NCBI RefSeq assembly: GCF_000745345.1
Contig: NZ_JQNR01000005.1
Span: 434,001-498,000 of the forward strand
Reading direction: 5' to 3'
Origin: Actinacidiphila yeochonensis CN732
GTDB taxonomy: Bacteria; Actinomycetota; Actinomycetes; Streptomycetales; Streptomycetaceae
Length of the DNA stretch: 64,000 bases
The notes beneath the pieces are model-generated. The model saw nothing but the letters and a program-made list of their open reading frames with translations, was not told where the DNA came from and did no database searches. Shown here piece by piece: positions 8,161-15,730 of this stretch (position 1 is its first letter; every line of letters begins with the position of its first letter). The position numbers were made by a program, and so were the translations under genes.

Positions 8161-8859
8161 ATGGAAGCCCCCCTCTTCGTCCTCGTCCACAGCCCCTCGG
8201 TGGGCCCCTCGACCTGGCTGCCGGTGGCCGACCGGCTGATCACGACGGGGCACGAGGTGCGCGTGCCGTCGCTGCTGGACGTGGGCGCGGCCGAGCCGCC
8301 GTTCTGGCCGGAGGTCGTGGCGGCGGTCCGGGACGGCCTCGTCGCGGTCCCGGAGGACCAGCCGCTCGCCCTCGTCGCGCACAGCAACGCCGGGCTGTTC
8401 CTGCCCGCGATCGCCGACGGCCTGCCCAACCCCGTGGCCGCGTCGGTCTTCGTGGACGCCGCGCTGCCCGCCCGCACCGGCAGCACCCCGATGGCACCGC
8501 CCGAACTGCTCGACTTCCTCGACCCGTTGGCGGTGGACGGGATGCTGCCGCGATGGACGGACTGGTGGGACGAGGAGGACGTCGCCCCGATGTTCGCCGA
8601 CCCGCTGACCCGCGCGGCGATCGTCGAGGAGCAGCCCCGGCTGCCGCTGTCGTACTACGAGCAGCACCTGCCCGTACCGGCCGGCTGGGACGACCACCCG
8701 TGCTCCTACCTGCTCTTCGGCCCGCCGTACGACGACGCCGCCGAGGAGGCTGCCGCGCGCGGCTGGCTGGTGGCGAGTTCGCCCGGCGCGCACCTCCACC
8801 AGACCGTCGACCCGGCGGGCACCGCCGCGCACATCGTCGCGCTGGCGGGCGTGGACTGA
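8161..8859 (+). CDS. Alpha/beta hydrolase fold protein
   Basis: A 232-residue protein with the alpha/beta-hydrolase plan: FVLVHSPSVGPSTWLPVADR as the first strand with the HG-type loop altered to HSP, and nucleophile elbow AHSNAG (Ser at about residue 76). The catalytic His is probably in the late GAHLHQ segment. ATG 8161 is preceded by GCAGGGTGG; an in-frame GTG at 8152 is an alternative. The esterase/lipase-like activity and substrate are unknown. A shrunken copy of this gene lies at 11245-11320 and its 3' end runs into tandem repeats. Confidence 0.8.
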   Translation: MEAPLFVLVHSPSVGPSTWLPVADRLITTGHEVRVPSLLDVGAAEPPFWPEVVAAVRDGLVAVPEDQPLALVAHSNAGLFLPAIADGLPNPVAASVFVDAALPARTGSTPMAPPELLDFLDPLAVDGMLPRWTDWWDEEDVAPMFADPLTRAAIVEEQPRLPLSYYEQHLPVPAGWDDHPCSYLLFGPPYDDAAEEAAARGWLVASSPGAHLHQTVDPAGTAAHIVALAGVD

Positions 8860-8928
8860 GGACGCGGGCGGGCGTGGACTGAGGACGCGGGCGGGTGTGG
8901 ACTGAGGCCCGGGCGGGCGTGGACGAGG
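8851..8928. repeat. 23-bp tandem repeats overlapping the hydrolase stop codon
   Basis: Units starting GTGGACTGAGGACGCGGGC begin at 8851, 8874, 8897 (one base short) and 8919 (partial). The first unit contains the hydrolase stop codon, so the repeats are reiterated copies of the gene's own 3' end. Confidence 0.85.
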
Positions 8929-9165
8929 CGGCGGCCGGGACCTTCCGGCTCACGCGAACGGACCCCGGCGGCGGGAGACGCATCGTCAAGCAAGCCGCCA
9001 CGCTTCGTCAAGGCGGCGGCCCGAAGGGGCGTCCTAGTCTTCCTTTCAGCGCGAGGTGACCGTCCGCCGCGGAGGACGGGATCGCGCGCACCGATCTCGC
9101 GGCCACGGTATCTCCGCGGACAGCGGGTTCCTGCCGCGATTCACGCAGGGCTAGGGGGAGCTGAA
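8929..9165. other. Leader region of the secreted-protein gene
   Basis: No gene. CGTCAAG..GCCGCCACG around 8984-9015 resembles the 16-bp repeat at 9958-10037. The promoter of the downstream gene should be here; a possible -10 is TAGTCT at about 9036-9041. Confidence 0.3.
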
Positions 9166-9666
9166 ATGAAGACTCGAACCGTCGGTACGACAGCCGCTTC
9201 GCGAGCGGTCGCTCCGACCACCACGACCGCGTCCGGGCCCGGGGCCGCGGAACGTGTACGGCCCGTACAGCGCACCGTGCGGCGGATGCCCCTGTCCGGG
9301 TACCGGAAGACGAAGTACACCCTGGCCGCCACCGCCGCCGCTCTGCTGGGCACGTTGGCGCTCTCGGGAACCGCGCAGGCCGCCACCGCCACCGCCACCG
9401 TGTACGTCAACGGCTACGAGAGCGCGCAGGCCCTGTCCTACGGGGCCAACGGCGCGGTCAGGGTCTGCGACACCCACGCGGACGGGTACGGGGTGCGCGC
9501 CTACTACTACCGCGCGTCCGGGTCCGAGGCGATCCTGTACGACTCCAACGGCAGCGGCAGCTGCACCGAGACCACCGACGTCCAGTCCAACCCCATCGTC
9601 GAGATCAAGGCGTGTGTCGTCGCCTCCAGCCTCCTGTGCAGCCCTTGGGTGCCCACCGGGCGGTGA
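9166..9666 (+). CDS. Small secreted protein with four cysteines
   Basis: A 166-residue exported protein. ATG 9166 has the best ribosome-binding site (GGGGGAGCTGAA), but the signal peptide proper begins at Met41 (ATG 9286: MPLSGYRKTKYTLAATAAAL to GTAQA), so either the signal has a 40-residue N-region or translation begins at 9286, which lacks a good site. The mature part (about 94 residues) contains four Cys (VRVCDT, GSGSCTE, IKACVV, SLLCSP), enough for two disulfides, and many Tyr. No family recognised. An extracellular role is inferred only from the signal. Confidence 0.65.
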   Translation: MKTRTVGTTAASRAVAPTTTTASGPGAAERVRPVQRTVRRMPLSGYRKTKYTLAATAAALLGTLALSGTAQAATATATVYVNGYESAQALSYGANGAVRVCDTHADGYGVRAYYYRASGSEAILYDSNGSGSCTETTDVQSNPIVEIKACVVASSLLCSPWVPTGR

Positions 9667-10193
9667 TCCCACAGACCGCAGCACCGCGTCCACGGTGCTG
9701 AGTCGTCTCCACAGGGCAACGTGATCCGCCGGACGGCCACTCGGGGGGGACGTCCGCGACCCGCGCACGGCACCATCCGGTCCCGTGCCGACCCGGGTCA
9801 CAACGCCAGGGAGGGACTCGTGCACCGACCGAGCCCGGCCGCCGTCTGCCCGCGCGACCAGCGGCGGCCGGGCAACCACAGATGCGCGTGCTGTGAGCGT
9901 TCGGCCGCGGAGTCGGGGGGGGCTCCGCGGCCGGACGTGGATCGATCCGCGAAACGCCGTCAAGACGCCACGTCGTCAAGGCGCCACGTCGTCAAGGCGC
10001 CACGTCGTCAAGGCGCCACGACGTCAAGGCGCCACGACGTGGCCGCGGATGTGACCGCCCGGCGCGGTCGAAGCGCGGGACCGGCCGTCCGGCGCGGCGT
10101 TTGTTTTCCGTTCAGCGACGAGTGGTTGACTCGCGCCTCCGAGGGGGCGGCGACCGCGGGCCGTCGGGACCGAGTGTCCCAGGGGAGGTGCGC
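9667..10193. other. Intergenic region with a 16-bp tandem repeat
   Basis: 527 bp without a convincing gene. Frames through it change reading at every 16-bp unit, arguing against coding. It should include the AraC-gene promoter near 10100-10190. Confidence 0.45.
9958..10037. repeat. Five tandem 16-bp repeats
   Basis: Five contiguous copies of CGTCAAGGCGCCACGT (9958, 9974, 9990, 10006, 10022), the first with one change (AGACG) and the last two ending in CGA. The unit holds the palindromes GGCGCC and ACGT. Sixteen is not divisible by three. The array lies about 160 bp upstream of the AraC gene. Confidence 0.9.
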
Positions 10194-11192
10194 ATGCTGA
10201 GGGAGACCGAGTTCCGGAGCGAGGACCTGCCGGCCGCCGACCGGTTCGAGGTGTGGCAGGACCTGTTGAGCCGGACGTACGCACCCATGCACCTGAGCAG
10301 CGAGGCGGCGGCCGACTTCCACGCGCACCAACGGGTGATCACGCTGGGCGAGGTGTCGATCTGGCCGGCGACGTTCCAGCATCTGGTCTTCCGGCGGACG
10401 CCGAAGCTGATCCGGCAGTCCGACCCGGAGAACTGCCACCTCTCCCTTCTCCTGCGCGGCAGCGCGGTCGCCTCCTGGGACCGGAACGAGGCCGCCTACC
10501 GTGTTTACGACATCCACACCAACGACACCTCCCTGCCCTTCGAGCTCTCGACGGGGCACGACCGGGCCGCCATGGTCGGCATCGAGGTCCCGAAACGCCT
10601 GGTGGGCTTACCGTGGGACAGCGCCCGGCAGGTGATCGGGGGGCAGATCTCGTGGCGGAACGGGGTGGGCGCGCTGCTGGGGCAGTTCGTCTCCCAGGTG
10701 GCGGCGGACACCAGCGTCTACCGGGCCGAGGACGGACCGCGCCTCGGCCAGGTCATCAGCGACCTGGTCACCGCGCTCTTCGCGAACGTCCTGGACTCGG
10801 ACGAGCACCTGCAGCCGGAAACCCGCAGCCGGACCGCCGTACTCGGGGCGAAGGCCTTCATCCGCCAGAACCTGGGCGACCCCGAACTGACCCCCAGCGC
10901 TGTCGCCGCCGCGTTGCACGTCTCACGCAGCCACCTCTACGGGCTGTTCCGCGCGGAGGGAATCGCCATCGCCGCCTACATCCGCGACCAACGGCTGGAG
11001 GCGGCACGCCACGAACTCACCGATCCGGCCCGGGCGGCCACGCCCATCCACGCCATCGCGGCCCGGTGGGGCTTCAAGGACCACGCCACCTTCACCCGCA
11101 GCTTCCGCACCGCCTACGGCACCGCGCCCAGGGACCTCCGCCACCTGCCGCCGGAACGTACGGACAGGCACGGCGGCACAGGACCGGCGTAG
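10194..11192 (+). CDS. AraC-family transcriptional regulator
   Basis: A 332-residue regulator. ATG 10194 sits behind AGGGGAGGT. Residues about 15-190 form the ligand/oligomerisation domain (AraC-binding-like, starting FRSEDLPAADRFEVWQDLL). The last 100 residues contain the double helix-turn-helix: LTPSAVAAALHVSRSHLYG and IAARWGFKDHATFTRSFRTA, ending with the family signature YGTAPRDLR. No enzyme operon adjoins it, so its target is unclear; the relic at 11245 begins 50 bp after its stop, and the 16-bp array lies upstream. Confidence 0.93.
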   Translation: MLRETEFRSEDLPAADRFEVWQDLLSRTYAPMHLSSEAAADFHAHQRVITLGEVSIWPATFQHLVFRRTPKLIRQSDPENCHLSLLLRGSAVASWDRNEAAYRVYDIHTNDTSLPFELSTGHDRAAMVGIEVPKRLVGLPWDSARQVIGGQISWRNGVGALLGQFVSQVAADTSVYRAEDGPRLGQVISDLVTALFANVLDSDEHLQPETRSRTAVLGAKAFIRQNLGDPELTPSAVAAALHVSRSHLYGLFRAEGIAIAAYIRDQRLEAARHELTDPARAATPIHAIAARWGFKDHATFTRSFRTAYGTAPRDLRHLPPERTDRHGGTGPA

Positions 11193-11533
11193 CACGGGTG
11201 TCGGCCCCCGGGGCGGGAGGGAAGCCGGGGCCGGGGGCCGGGTCGGCGGTCCGGGACGGCCTCGTCGCGGTCCCGGAGGACCAGCCGCTCTCCCTCGTCG
11301 CGCTGGCGGGCGTGGGCTGAGGACGCGGGGGGGTGGGGGCGCGGGAGCGCGGTGCCCGGGGCACGGGGGTACACGGCTGGGCGATGGTCGCGGGGCGCCG
11401 CAACAGGTACCCGGACGGGCGATTGGCAACATGGGTGATCAACACGCTACGCTACGTGCTCACCAGACGTTCAAATTGACCCCGGCAGTGCGCCAACACC
11501 CCGGGGTCCGACACAGAAGAGAAACCATCTTCA
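11193..11533. other. Intergenic region holding the hydrolase relic
   Basis: Apart from the relic at 11245-11320, the region carries GC-rich low-complexity DNA and, near 11440-11530, a more AT-rich stretch (TTCAAATTGACC) that may serve as the promoter for the next gene. Confidence 0.4.
11245..11320 (+). pseudogene. In-frame deletion relic of the alpha/beta hydrolase gene
   Basis: Bases 11245-11294 repeat the intact hydrolase gene from about 8322 with one substitution (GCC to TCC), then jump to sequence matching 8842 onward including the stop codon and the following GGACGCGGG. The jump falls in the 8-bp repeat TCGTCGCG, present at 8372-8379 and 8834-8841 in the intact gene and once at 11295-11302 here. 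The missing length is 462 bp (154 codons), so reading frame is kept (AVRDGLVAVPEDQPLSLVALAGVG). No start signal. A duplicated remnant, 2.4 kb from its parent. Confidence 0.85.
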
Positions 11534-12548
11534 GTGCGTATCCATCGTACCGCCCACACGCGCTCCTTCACGGTCTTGGGCAACAGCGTCCTGCGGGACA
11601 GCCGTATCAGCTTCGCCGCCCGCGGCATCCTCGCGTACCTGCTCTCCCTGCCCGACGGCGCCCGCTCGGACGTCCGCACCCTCGCGGACGGGAACCCGGG
11701 ACTCGGCCGCCGCGGCGTCGCCAAGGCCGTGAACGAGCTGATCGCCCACGGCTACTACGTCCGCAGCACCGTCCGGGACCCCGAGAGCGGGCAGGTCCGC
11801 ACCGAGACCTACCTCTACGACACGCCGCGCACGACGGGGTCGCCGCTTCCCGCCCCGCCGGGCCCCGGCGCCCCGGCCAACGGCACCGCGGGAACGTCCC
11901 CTTCGGGGAGAAAGAAGCAGGGGAAAGAACCCACCCTCCCCTCCCCCGCTTTCCCTGACGTCACCTCAACTCGCCGTCGCACTAAGGCCGTCCGGGAGGT
12001 GCCGGCCGCCGCCCTTGGGCCGGATGCGACCGGCGCACCCGGCGGCCGCCCGGCAGCACCACCGGAGGCTCCCGCGCGAGGACTGGCGCTGCTGTCGCGG
12101 CTGGCCGCCGCCGAGCCCCGGCTCGCACTGGGCGCGCGGGACGCGTACGCGCTCGCCCCGCTGGCCGAGCGGTGGGCCGAGCAGGGCGTGCCCGAACCGG
12201 AGGTACGGGCTCTCCTGGCGGACGGCCTGCCGCCGATCGCGTTCAGCGCCCGCGGGCTGCTCACCGACCGCCTCGTCCGCAAGCTGCCCATTCCTCGTCC
12301 CCGCCCGCGCCGGGACGAGGCCGCGCCCGCGCCGGGACGAGGCCGCGCCCGCGCTCGGCCTGGCCGAGTGCGCACACTGCCGCGACCCGCTGCCACACGG
12401 GACGCACACAGGGATCTGCGCGGCCTGCGCGGGTACGGCCGCCACCCGTGAGCCCGCCCCTCCCGCCACCGACCGGCTCGCCGAACACCTCGCGACGGTA
12501 AGGGCGTTGCTGCGTCCCGCACCGCCCCTGGAGGCCGCCCACGCCTGA
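11534..12548 (+). pseudogene. Helix-turn-helix/zinc-ribbon protein gene split by a 22-bp duplication
   Basis: From GTG 11534 the frame encodes a winged-helix, replication-initiator-like domain (MRIHRTAHTRSFTVLGNSVL, then GILAYLLSLPDGARSDVRTL) known in Streptomyces HTH proteins. The frame then reads into arginine-rich nonsense and ends at 12451. The expected C-terminus, with a zinc-ribbon CAHC..(9)..CAAC, is in another frame ending at 12548. Both frames read RRDEAAPA, because 22 bp are tandemly duplicated at 12311-12354. Removing one copy restores one 330-residue protein. Either a true frameshift or a repeat-length error in assembly. Function: presumed DNA binding; target unknown. Confidence 0.75.
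12302..12354. repeat. 22-bp tandem duplication causing a frameshift
   Basis: Identical 22-bp units at 12311-12332 and 12333-12354, with 9 further matching bases on the left (12302-12310 versus 12324-12332). Net +22 shifts the reading frame by one. Confidence 0.92.
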
Positions 12549-12616
12549 ACGTAGGACCCGGCCGGGGGGTTTCGGGGCGGCAGGCGGTGGACCCCGGTCC
12601 TCCGCGCCCGGCGCCC

Positions 12617-13054
12617 TCAGCCCGCGTCCCCGCCGAAGCCGCGGAACACGCCGGACGGGTCAGCGGTGTCCGCATAGTCGGAGAAGTCCAGGTTCGCAAG
12701 GCTCAGGTTCACCGATATCTCGGGGAACCAGCGGGCGGGCAACCGGAACGTCCGCCCCGGCTCGGCGTACAGGTCGACGGCCAGCAGCGGGAACGCCGGG
12801 TCGCCGAGTGCGACGGCGTCGGCAAGGCAGACCTCGCACGTCCTGTCCTCGTCCTCCGCCGCCGCGTCCTCGGCGACCAGCGCCTCGACGGTGACACCGG
12901 CGAACCGGCGGTCGTCCACGTAGGTGGCGGCGGAAAACTCCTGTCCGTCGTCGAGCGCCCGCTGGAGCGCGGCCCAGGCGGCGTCGTCGGAGAAGTCGGT
13001 ACGGATCACCAGAGTGGTGATGTCATCGGCTGCGGGAAGCGGCATGACCGGCAT
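12617..13054 (-). CDS. DUF6924-type protein
   Basis: A 145-residue cytoplasmic protein. ATG 13054 is preceded by GGAGGGGAGTGG; Met4 (13045) is an alternative. The pattern LVIRTDFSDDAAWAALQRAL at the start, FPLLAVDLYAEPGRTFRLPA in the middle and LSLANLDFSDYADTADPSGV near the end matches the actinobacterial domain I recall as DUF6924. Its function is unknown. A CEVC pair lies at residues about 74-77. Next gene downstream on the same strand is none; the GNAT gene lies upstream in the same direction about 97 bp away. Confidence 0.75.
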   Translation of the reverse strand: MPVMPLPAADDITTLVIRTDFSDDAAWAALQRALDDGQEFSAATYVDDRRFAGVTVEALVAEDAAAEDEDRTCEVCLADAVALGDPAFPLLAVDLYAEPGRTFRLPARWFPEISVNLSLANLDFSDYADTADPSGVFRGFGGDAG

Positions 13055-13150
13055 CCTGCCACTCCCCTCCGACGCCGAAGCCCGTACGGGGTGGGGACGT
13101 CAGGACCCCGGGTGGGTGGCGAGCCGGGGCCGGGGCGGGGCCGGGGCCGT

Positions 13151-13654
13151 TCAGCGGAGGGGCTTGTGGAGCACGACGGTGGGGCGGCCGTGGCGGAGGT
13201 CGGGGCGGCGGTCGATCTCGTGCCAGCCGAGCGAGGTCCAGAAGGCCAGGGCCGCCGGGTTGGACTCCAGCACCGCCAGCCGCAGGCCGCCCGCCGGGTG
13301 GTCGCGGAAGCGCTCCTCGGCCAGCGCCACGATGGCGCGGCCGACGCCCCGCCGGTGCAGGCGGCCGTCCACCAGGAGCAGCCCGATCCAGGGGTGGCCG
13401 TCCACCGGGTGCCGCCGCAGCAGGCACAGCACACCGACGGCCCGGCCGGAGCCGTCGCGCGCGAGCAGCACCTCGCCGCCCTCCATGGCGGCCTCCTCGC
13501 GCAGGTCGGCGGCGACCCGCTCGACCGGGATCGCGTCGGGGTCGTACTCCCCGGCGGCTCGGCAGTACTCCGGGTTGCCCGCGTACAGCGCGACGGTCTC
13601 GTCGATCTCGGCGGGCGTCAGCCCGTGGCGGACGAGGTGCAGGTCGTCGGTCAT
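13151..13654 (-). CDS. GNAT-family N-acetyltransferase
   Basis: A 167-residue acetyl-CoA-dependent acyltransferase. Motif A is visible as IGLLLVDGRLHRRGVGRAIV (pyrophosphate-binding loop RRGVGRA), followed by LRLAVLESNPAALAFWTSLG, the usual motif B with the N..A..FW..LGW hallmark. ATG 13654 starts a normal-length protein. Substrate not predictable. It may be co-transcribed with the DUF6924 gene downstream. Confidence 0.9.
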   Translation of the reverse strand: MTDDLHLVRHGLTPAEIDETVALYAGNPEYCRAAGEYDPDAIPVERVAADLREEAAMEGGEVLLARDGSGRAVGVLCLLRRHPVDGHPWIGLLLVDGRLHRRGVGRAIVALAEERFRDHPAGGLRLAVLESNPAALAFWTSLGWHEIDRRPDLRHGRPTVVLHKPLR

Positions 13655-13739
13655 CCGTCCAGGTTAGGGGTGTTTTCCGGCGGCCCCCGCGTCCGGTCCC
13701 GCCCCCGGGAGCGTGACCGGACGGCGCGCCGCCCAGGGG

Positions 13740-15002
13740 CTACGGGAGGGTGCTGCCGCCGCTGAGGGAGTCGCCGGTGCCGCTTCCGGTACCGGTTCCG
13801 GAGCCGGTGCCCGTACCAGTGCCCGTTCCGGCGGAGGGGGAGGCGGGGGCGGAGGGCGTGGCCGAGGGGGTCGGCTGCGTGTCGTTCTCACCGCCGGCCG
13901 ATCCGCTGCCGGTGCCGGTGCCGGTACCGCTGCCGGTCGAGCCCGCCGTTCCCGAGCCGGAGCCGCTGCCGGAGCCGTTGCCGCCGCCGGAGCCGCTGGA
14001 GGAGGTCGAGGAGTGGGAGGGCGACGGGGTCGGCGTGGAGCTGCCGTACCCCGGGGAAGTGCTGGAGCGGCCGGTGGACGAGGTGCCGCCGTCGCCGGTA
14101 CCCGGGTGGGTGGCGCCGTCGGACGGCACGCCGGTGTCGGTGGGCGACGGGGCGCCGCCGCCGGAGCCGGAGGAGGTGTGGCCGGTGAAGGCGTTGCCGA
14201 TCGTGGTGCCCTTGCCGTCCCCGCTGAAGCTGTGGCCGGACACCGCCTCGTAGACGGTGATCCCGCCCATCGTCAGGCCGAACGCGCAGGCCACCGCCAC
14301 GGCCGGGCGCTTCCAGCCGCGCCCCCGGGCACGGTGCAGCGTGCTGGAGCTGAAGTCCCCGCCCCCCGGGCCGCCGGGGCCGGCCAGCAGGCGCGTCGCG
14401 TCATCCGGACCGGCCGCCAGCAGGCGCGTCGCGTCGTCCGGACCGGCCGCCAGCAGGCGCGTCGCGTCATCCGAACCAGCCGCCAGCAGGCGCGTCGCGT
14501 CATCCGGACCGGCTGGCGGGGCGCTCGGGGACGAAGCCGGAAGCAGGCGGGTCGCGTCGGTGGCCGCGGCGTCCAGCGCCGTCGGGCCCGGTGCCGTCGG
14601 GCCGAGGGCCGTCACGCCGAAGACCGTGGCATCGGTGGCTGTCGCATCGGAGGGGGCCAGGAGGAAGGTCTGGTCGCCGTCGGTCCAGCGCTCGGGGCGG
14701 GTGCCCGCCGCCTCCACCGGGAGCTGGCGGTTGCGCGGCAGGGCCTGGAGGGCGGCCTCCTGGACCTGCCGGCCGGTACGGCGGAAGACGTGCTGGAGGA
14801 TCGAGCCGCCACAGGTGCCCAGGATGCTGACCACGCCCGCGCCCATGATCGTCCCGTACACGCCGAGGTTGGACGCCAGCTTCGCGGCGGCCACAGCGGC
14901 CACCGCGCTCCCCGCGACCTGCGGCACGTTCAGGTCGAGCCTGCCCTCCTTCTTGCCTTCCTTGCGCGGCTTCCCCGTCCCACCGGCCCGTCCTTCATCC
15001 AT
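13740..15002 (-). CDS. Membrane protein with DDATRLL repeats and a Gly/Ser/Thr-rich outer tail
   Basis: A 420-residue protein. Residues 1-25 are charged, 28-70 hydrophobic (AGSAVAAVAAAKLASNLGVY and TIMGAGVVSILGTCGGSIL). Four 11-residue repeats DDATRLLAAG(P/S) follow at about 178-221, preceded by ATDATRLLP. A second membrane segment (RPAVAVACAFGLTMGGITVY) lies near 245-262, then about 150 residues of Ser/Thr/Gly/Pro that should lie outside. Repeated threonines after acidic residues (DDATRLL) resemble phosphothreonine sites bound by FHA domains; that is inference. No family recognised. Weak ribosome-binding site (AAGGCGGAC). Confidence 0.68.
   Translation of the reverse strand: MDEGRAGGTGKPRKEGKKEGRLDLNVPQVAGSAVAAVAAAKLASNLGVYGTIMGAGVVSILGTCGGSILQHVFRRTGRQVQEAALQALPRNRQLPVEAAGTRPERWTDGDQTFLLAPSDATATDATVFGVTALGPTAPGPTALDAAATDATRLLPASSPSAPPAGPDDATRLLAAGSDDATRLLAAGPDDATRLLAAGPDDATRLLAGPGGPGGGDFSSSTLHRARGRGWKRPAVAVACAFGLTMGGITVYEAVSGHSFSGDGKGTTIGNAFTGHTSSGSGGGAPSPTDTGVPSDGATHPGTGDGGTSSTGRSSTSPGYGSSTPTPSPSHSSTSSSGSGGGNGSGSGSGSGTAGSTGSGTGTGTGSGSAGGENDTQPTPSATPSAPASPSAGTGTGTGTGSGTGTGSGTGDSLSGGSTLP
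14383..14514. repeat. Four 33-bp in-frame repeats
   Basis: Units at 14383, 14416, 14449 and 14482, nearly identical, encode (on the minus strand) the 11-residue DDATRLLAAG(P/S) repeat of the membrane protein at 13740-15002. Confidence 0.92.
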
Positions 15003-15730
15003 GCCTGTCCGCCTTGCCTGCCTTGTCCCCGAACGGTCAACCGCTGGGACTGACGTCCGCTCGGAACCGTTAGTTCCGTTTGTTCGGTTTTCGTGAGGTA
15101 GCCCACGCCCAGGACTGGGGTATCGCGTCGGCCAGTGGGAGGAGACGGGAGGAGGCAGGCGCGGCTCCCGGCCCCGCTCCGGTAGCGACTCGGGGCGCCC
15201 GCACCCCGACCCGTCCGCCGACCCCCTCCAGCCGGAGAGCCGCTGCCCGCCGTCCGCTCACCCCCGCTGGTCGCGCCGGTATGAACGTCCCCGCTCGTAC
15301 CCCGCCCGTATCGCCGCCCGCAGAAGTGCCCGCTGCCGGGTCCGCCGAGGTGCCCGCTCCCGGGTCCGCTCGGACGGGGCCTCGTTTCCGCAACCCGGGA
15401 GGACGGTCAGGCGGCCAGGCGGTTGGACAGTGGGACACGGCGTCGTCGTTGGAGTGTGGGCCCACGAGCGGCCTTGTCGTCGACGCGGCGGCCGGACTCC
15501 CGCGCGGAACTCTCGTGCCACGACGCTCCGTTCGTCGAGCTTCCAAAGGGTGGGAACTGTCCGAGCGCCGCCAACTCCGTTCCACGGAACCGCTGAACCC
15601 CGCCTCTGGCATCAACACGTCTTCCCCCGGAGGAGGCTGGCGAGTCGGGAGCGGGCCGGGCTATGCTCGCGGCGATGACTACTTCTTCTCGTATGAGAAT
15701 GGGGGCCCCGTCCGCGCAAGGTGAGTGCTG
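15003..15730. other. Long divergent intergenic region with an inverted repeat
   Basis: 728 bp between divergent genes. CGGAAC-CGTTA-GTTCCG at 15062-15078 is a perfect 6-bp-arm inverted repeat, 60 bp upstream of the membrane-protein start, and a candidate operator. A 24-bp direct repeat (GTGCCCGCTGCCGGGTCC-type) occurs at about 15326-15373. A 214-codon plus-strand frame crosses much of the region, but its composition is random-looking and I do not call it. Confidence 0.45.

Noticed and set aside
9958..10037. CRISPR-like array
   Set aside because: Repeats are contiguous with no spacers and only 16 bp long, and there are no cas genes.
15080..15724. 214-codon plus-strand frame upstream of the unknown/MoxR operon
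   Set aside because: Pro/Arg/Gly/Ser random-like composition, no ribosome-binding site and no domain; kept as intergenic.
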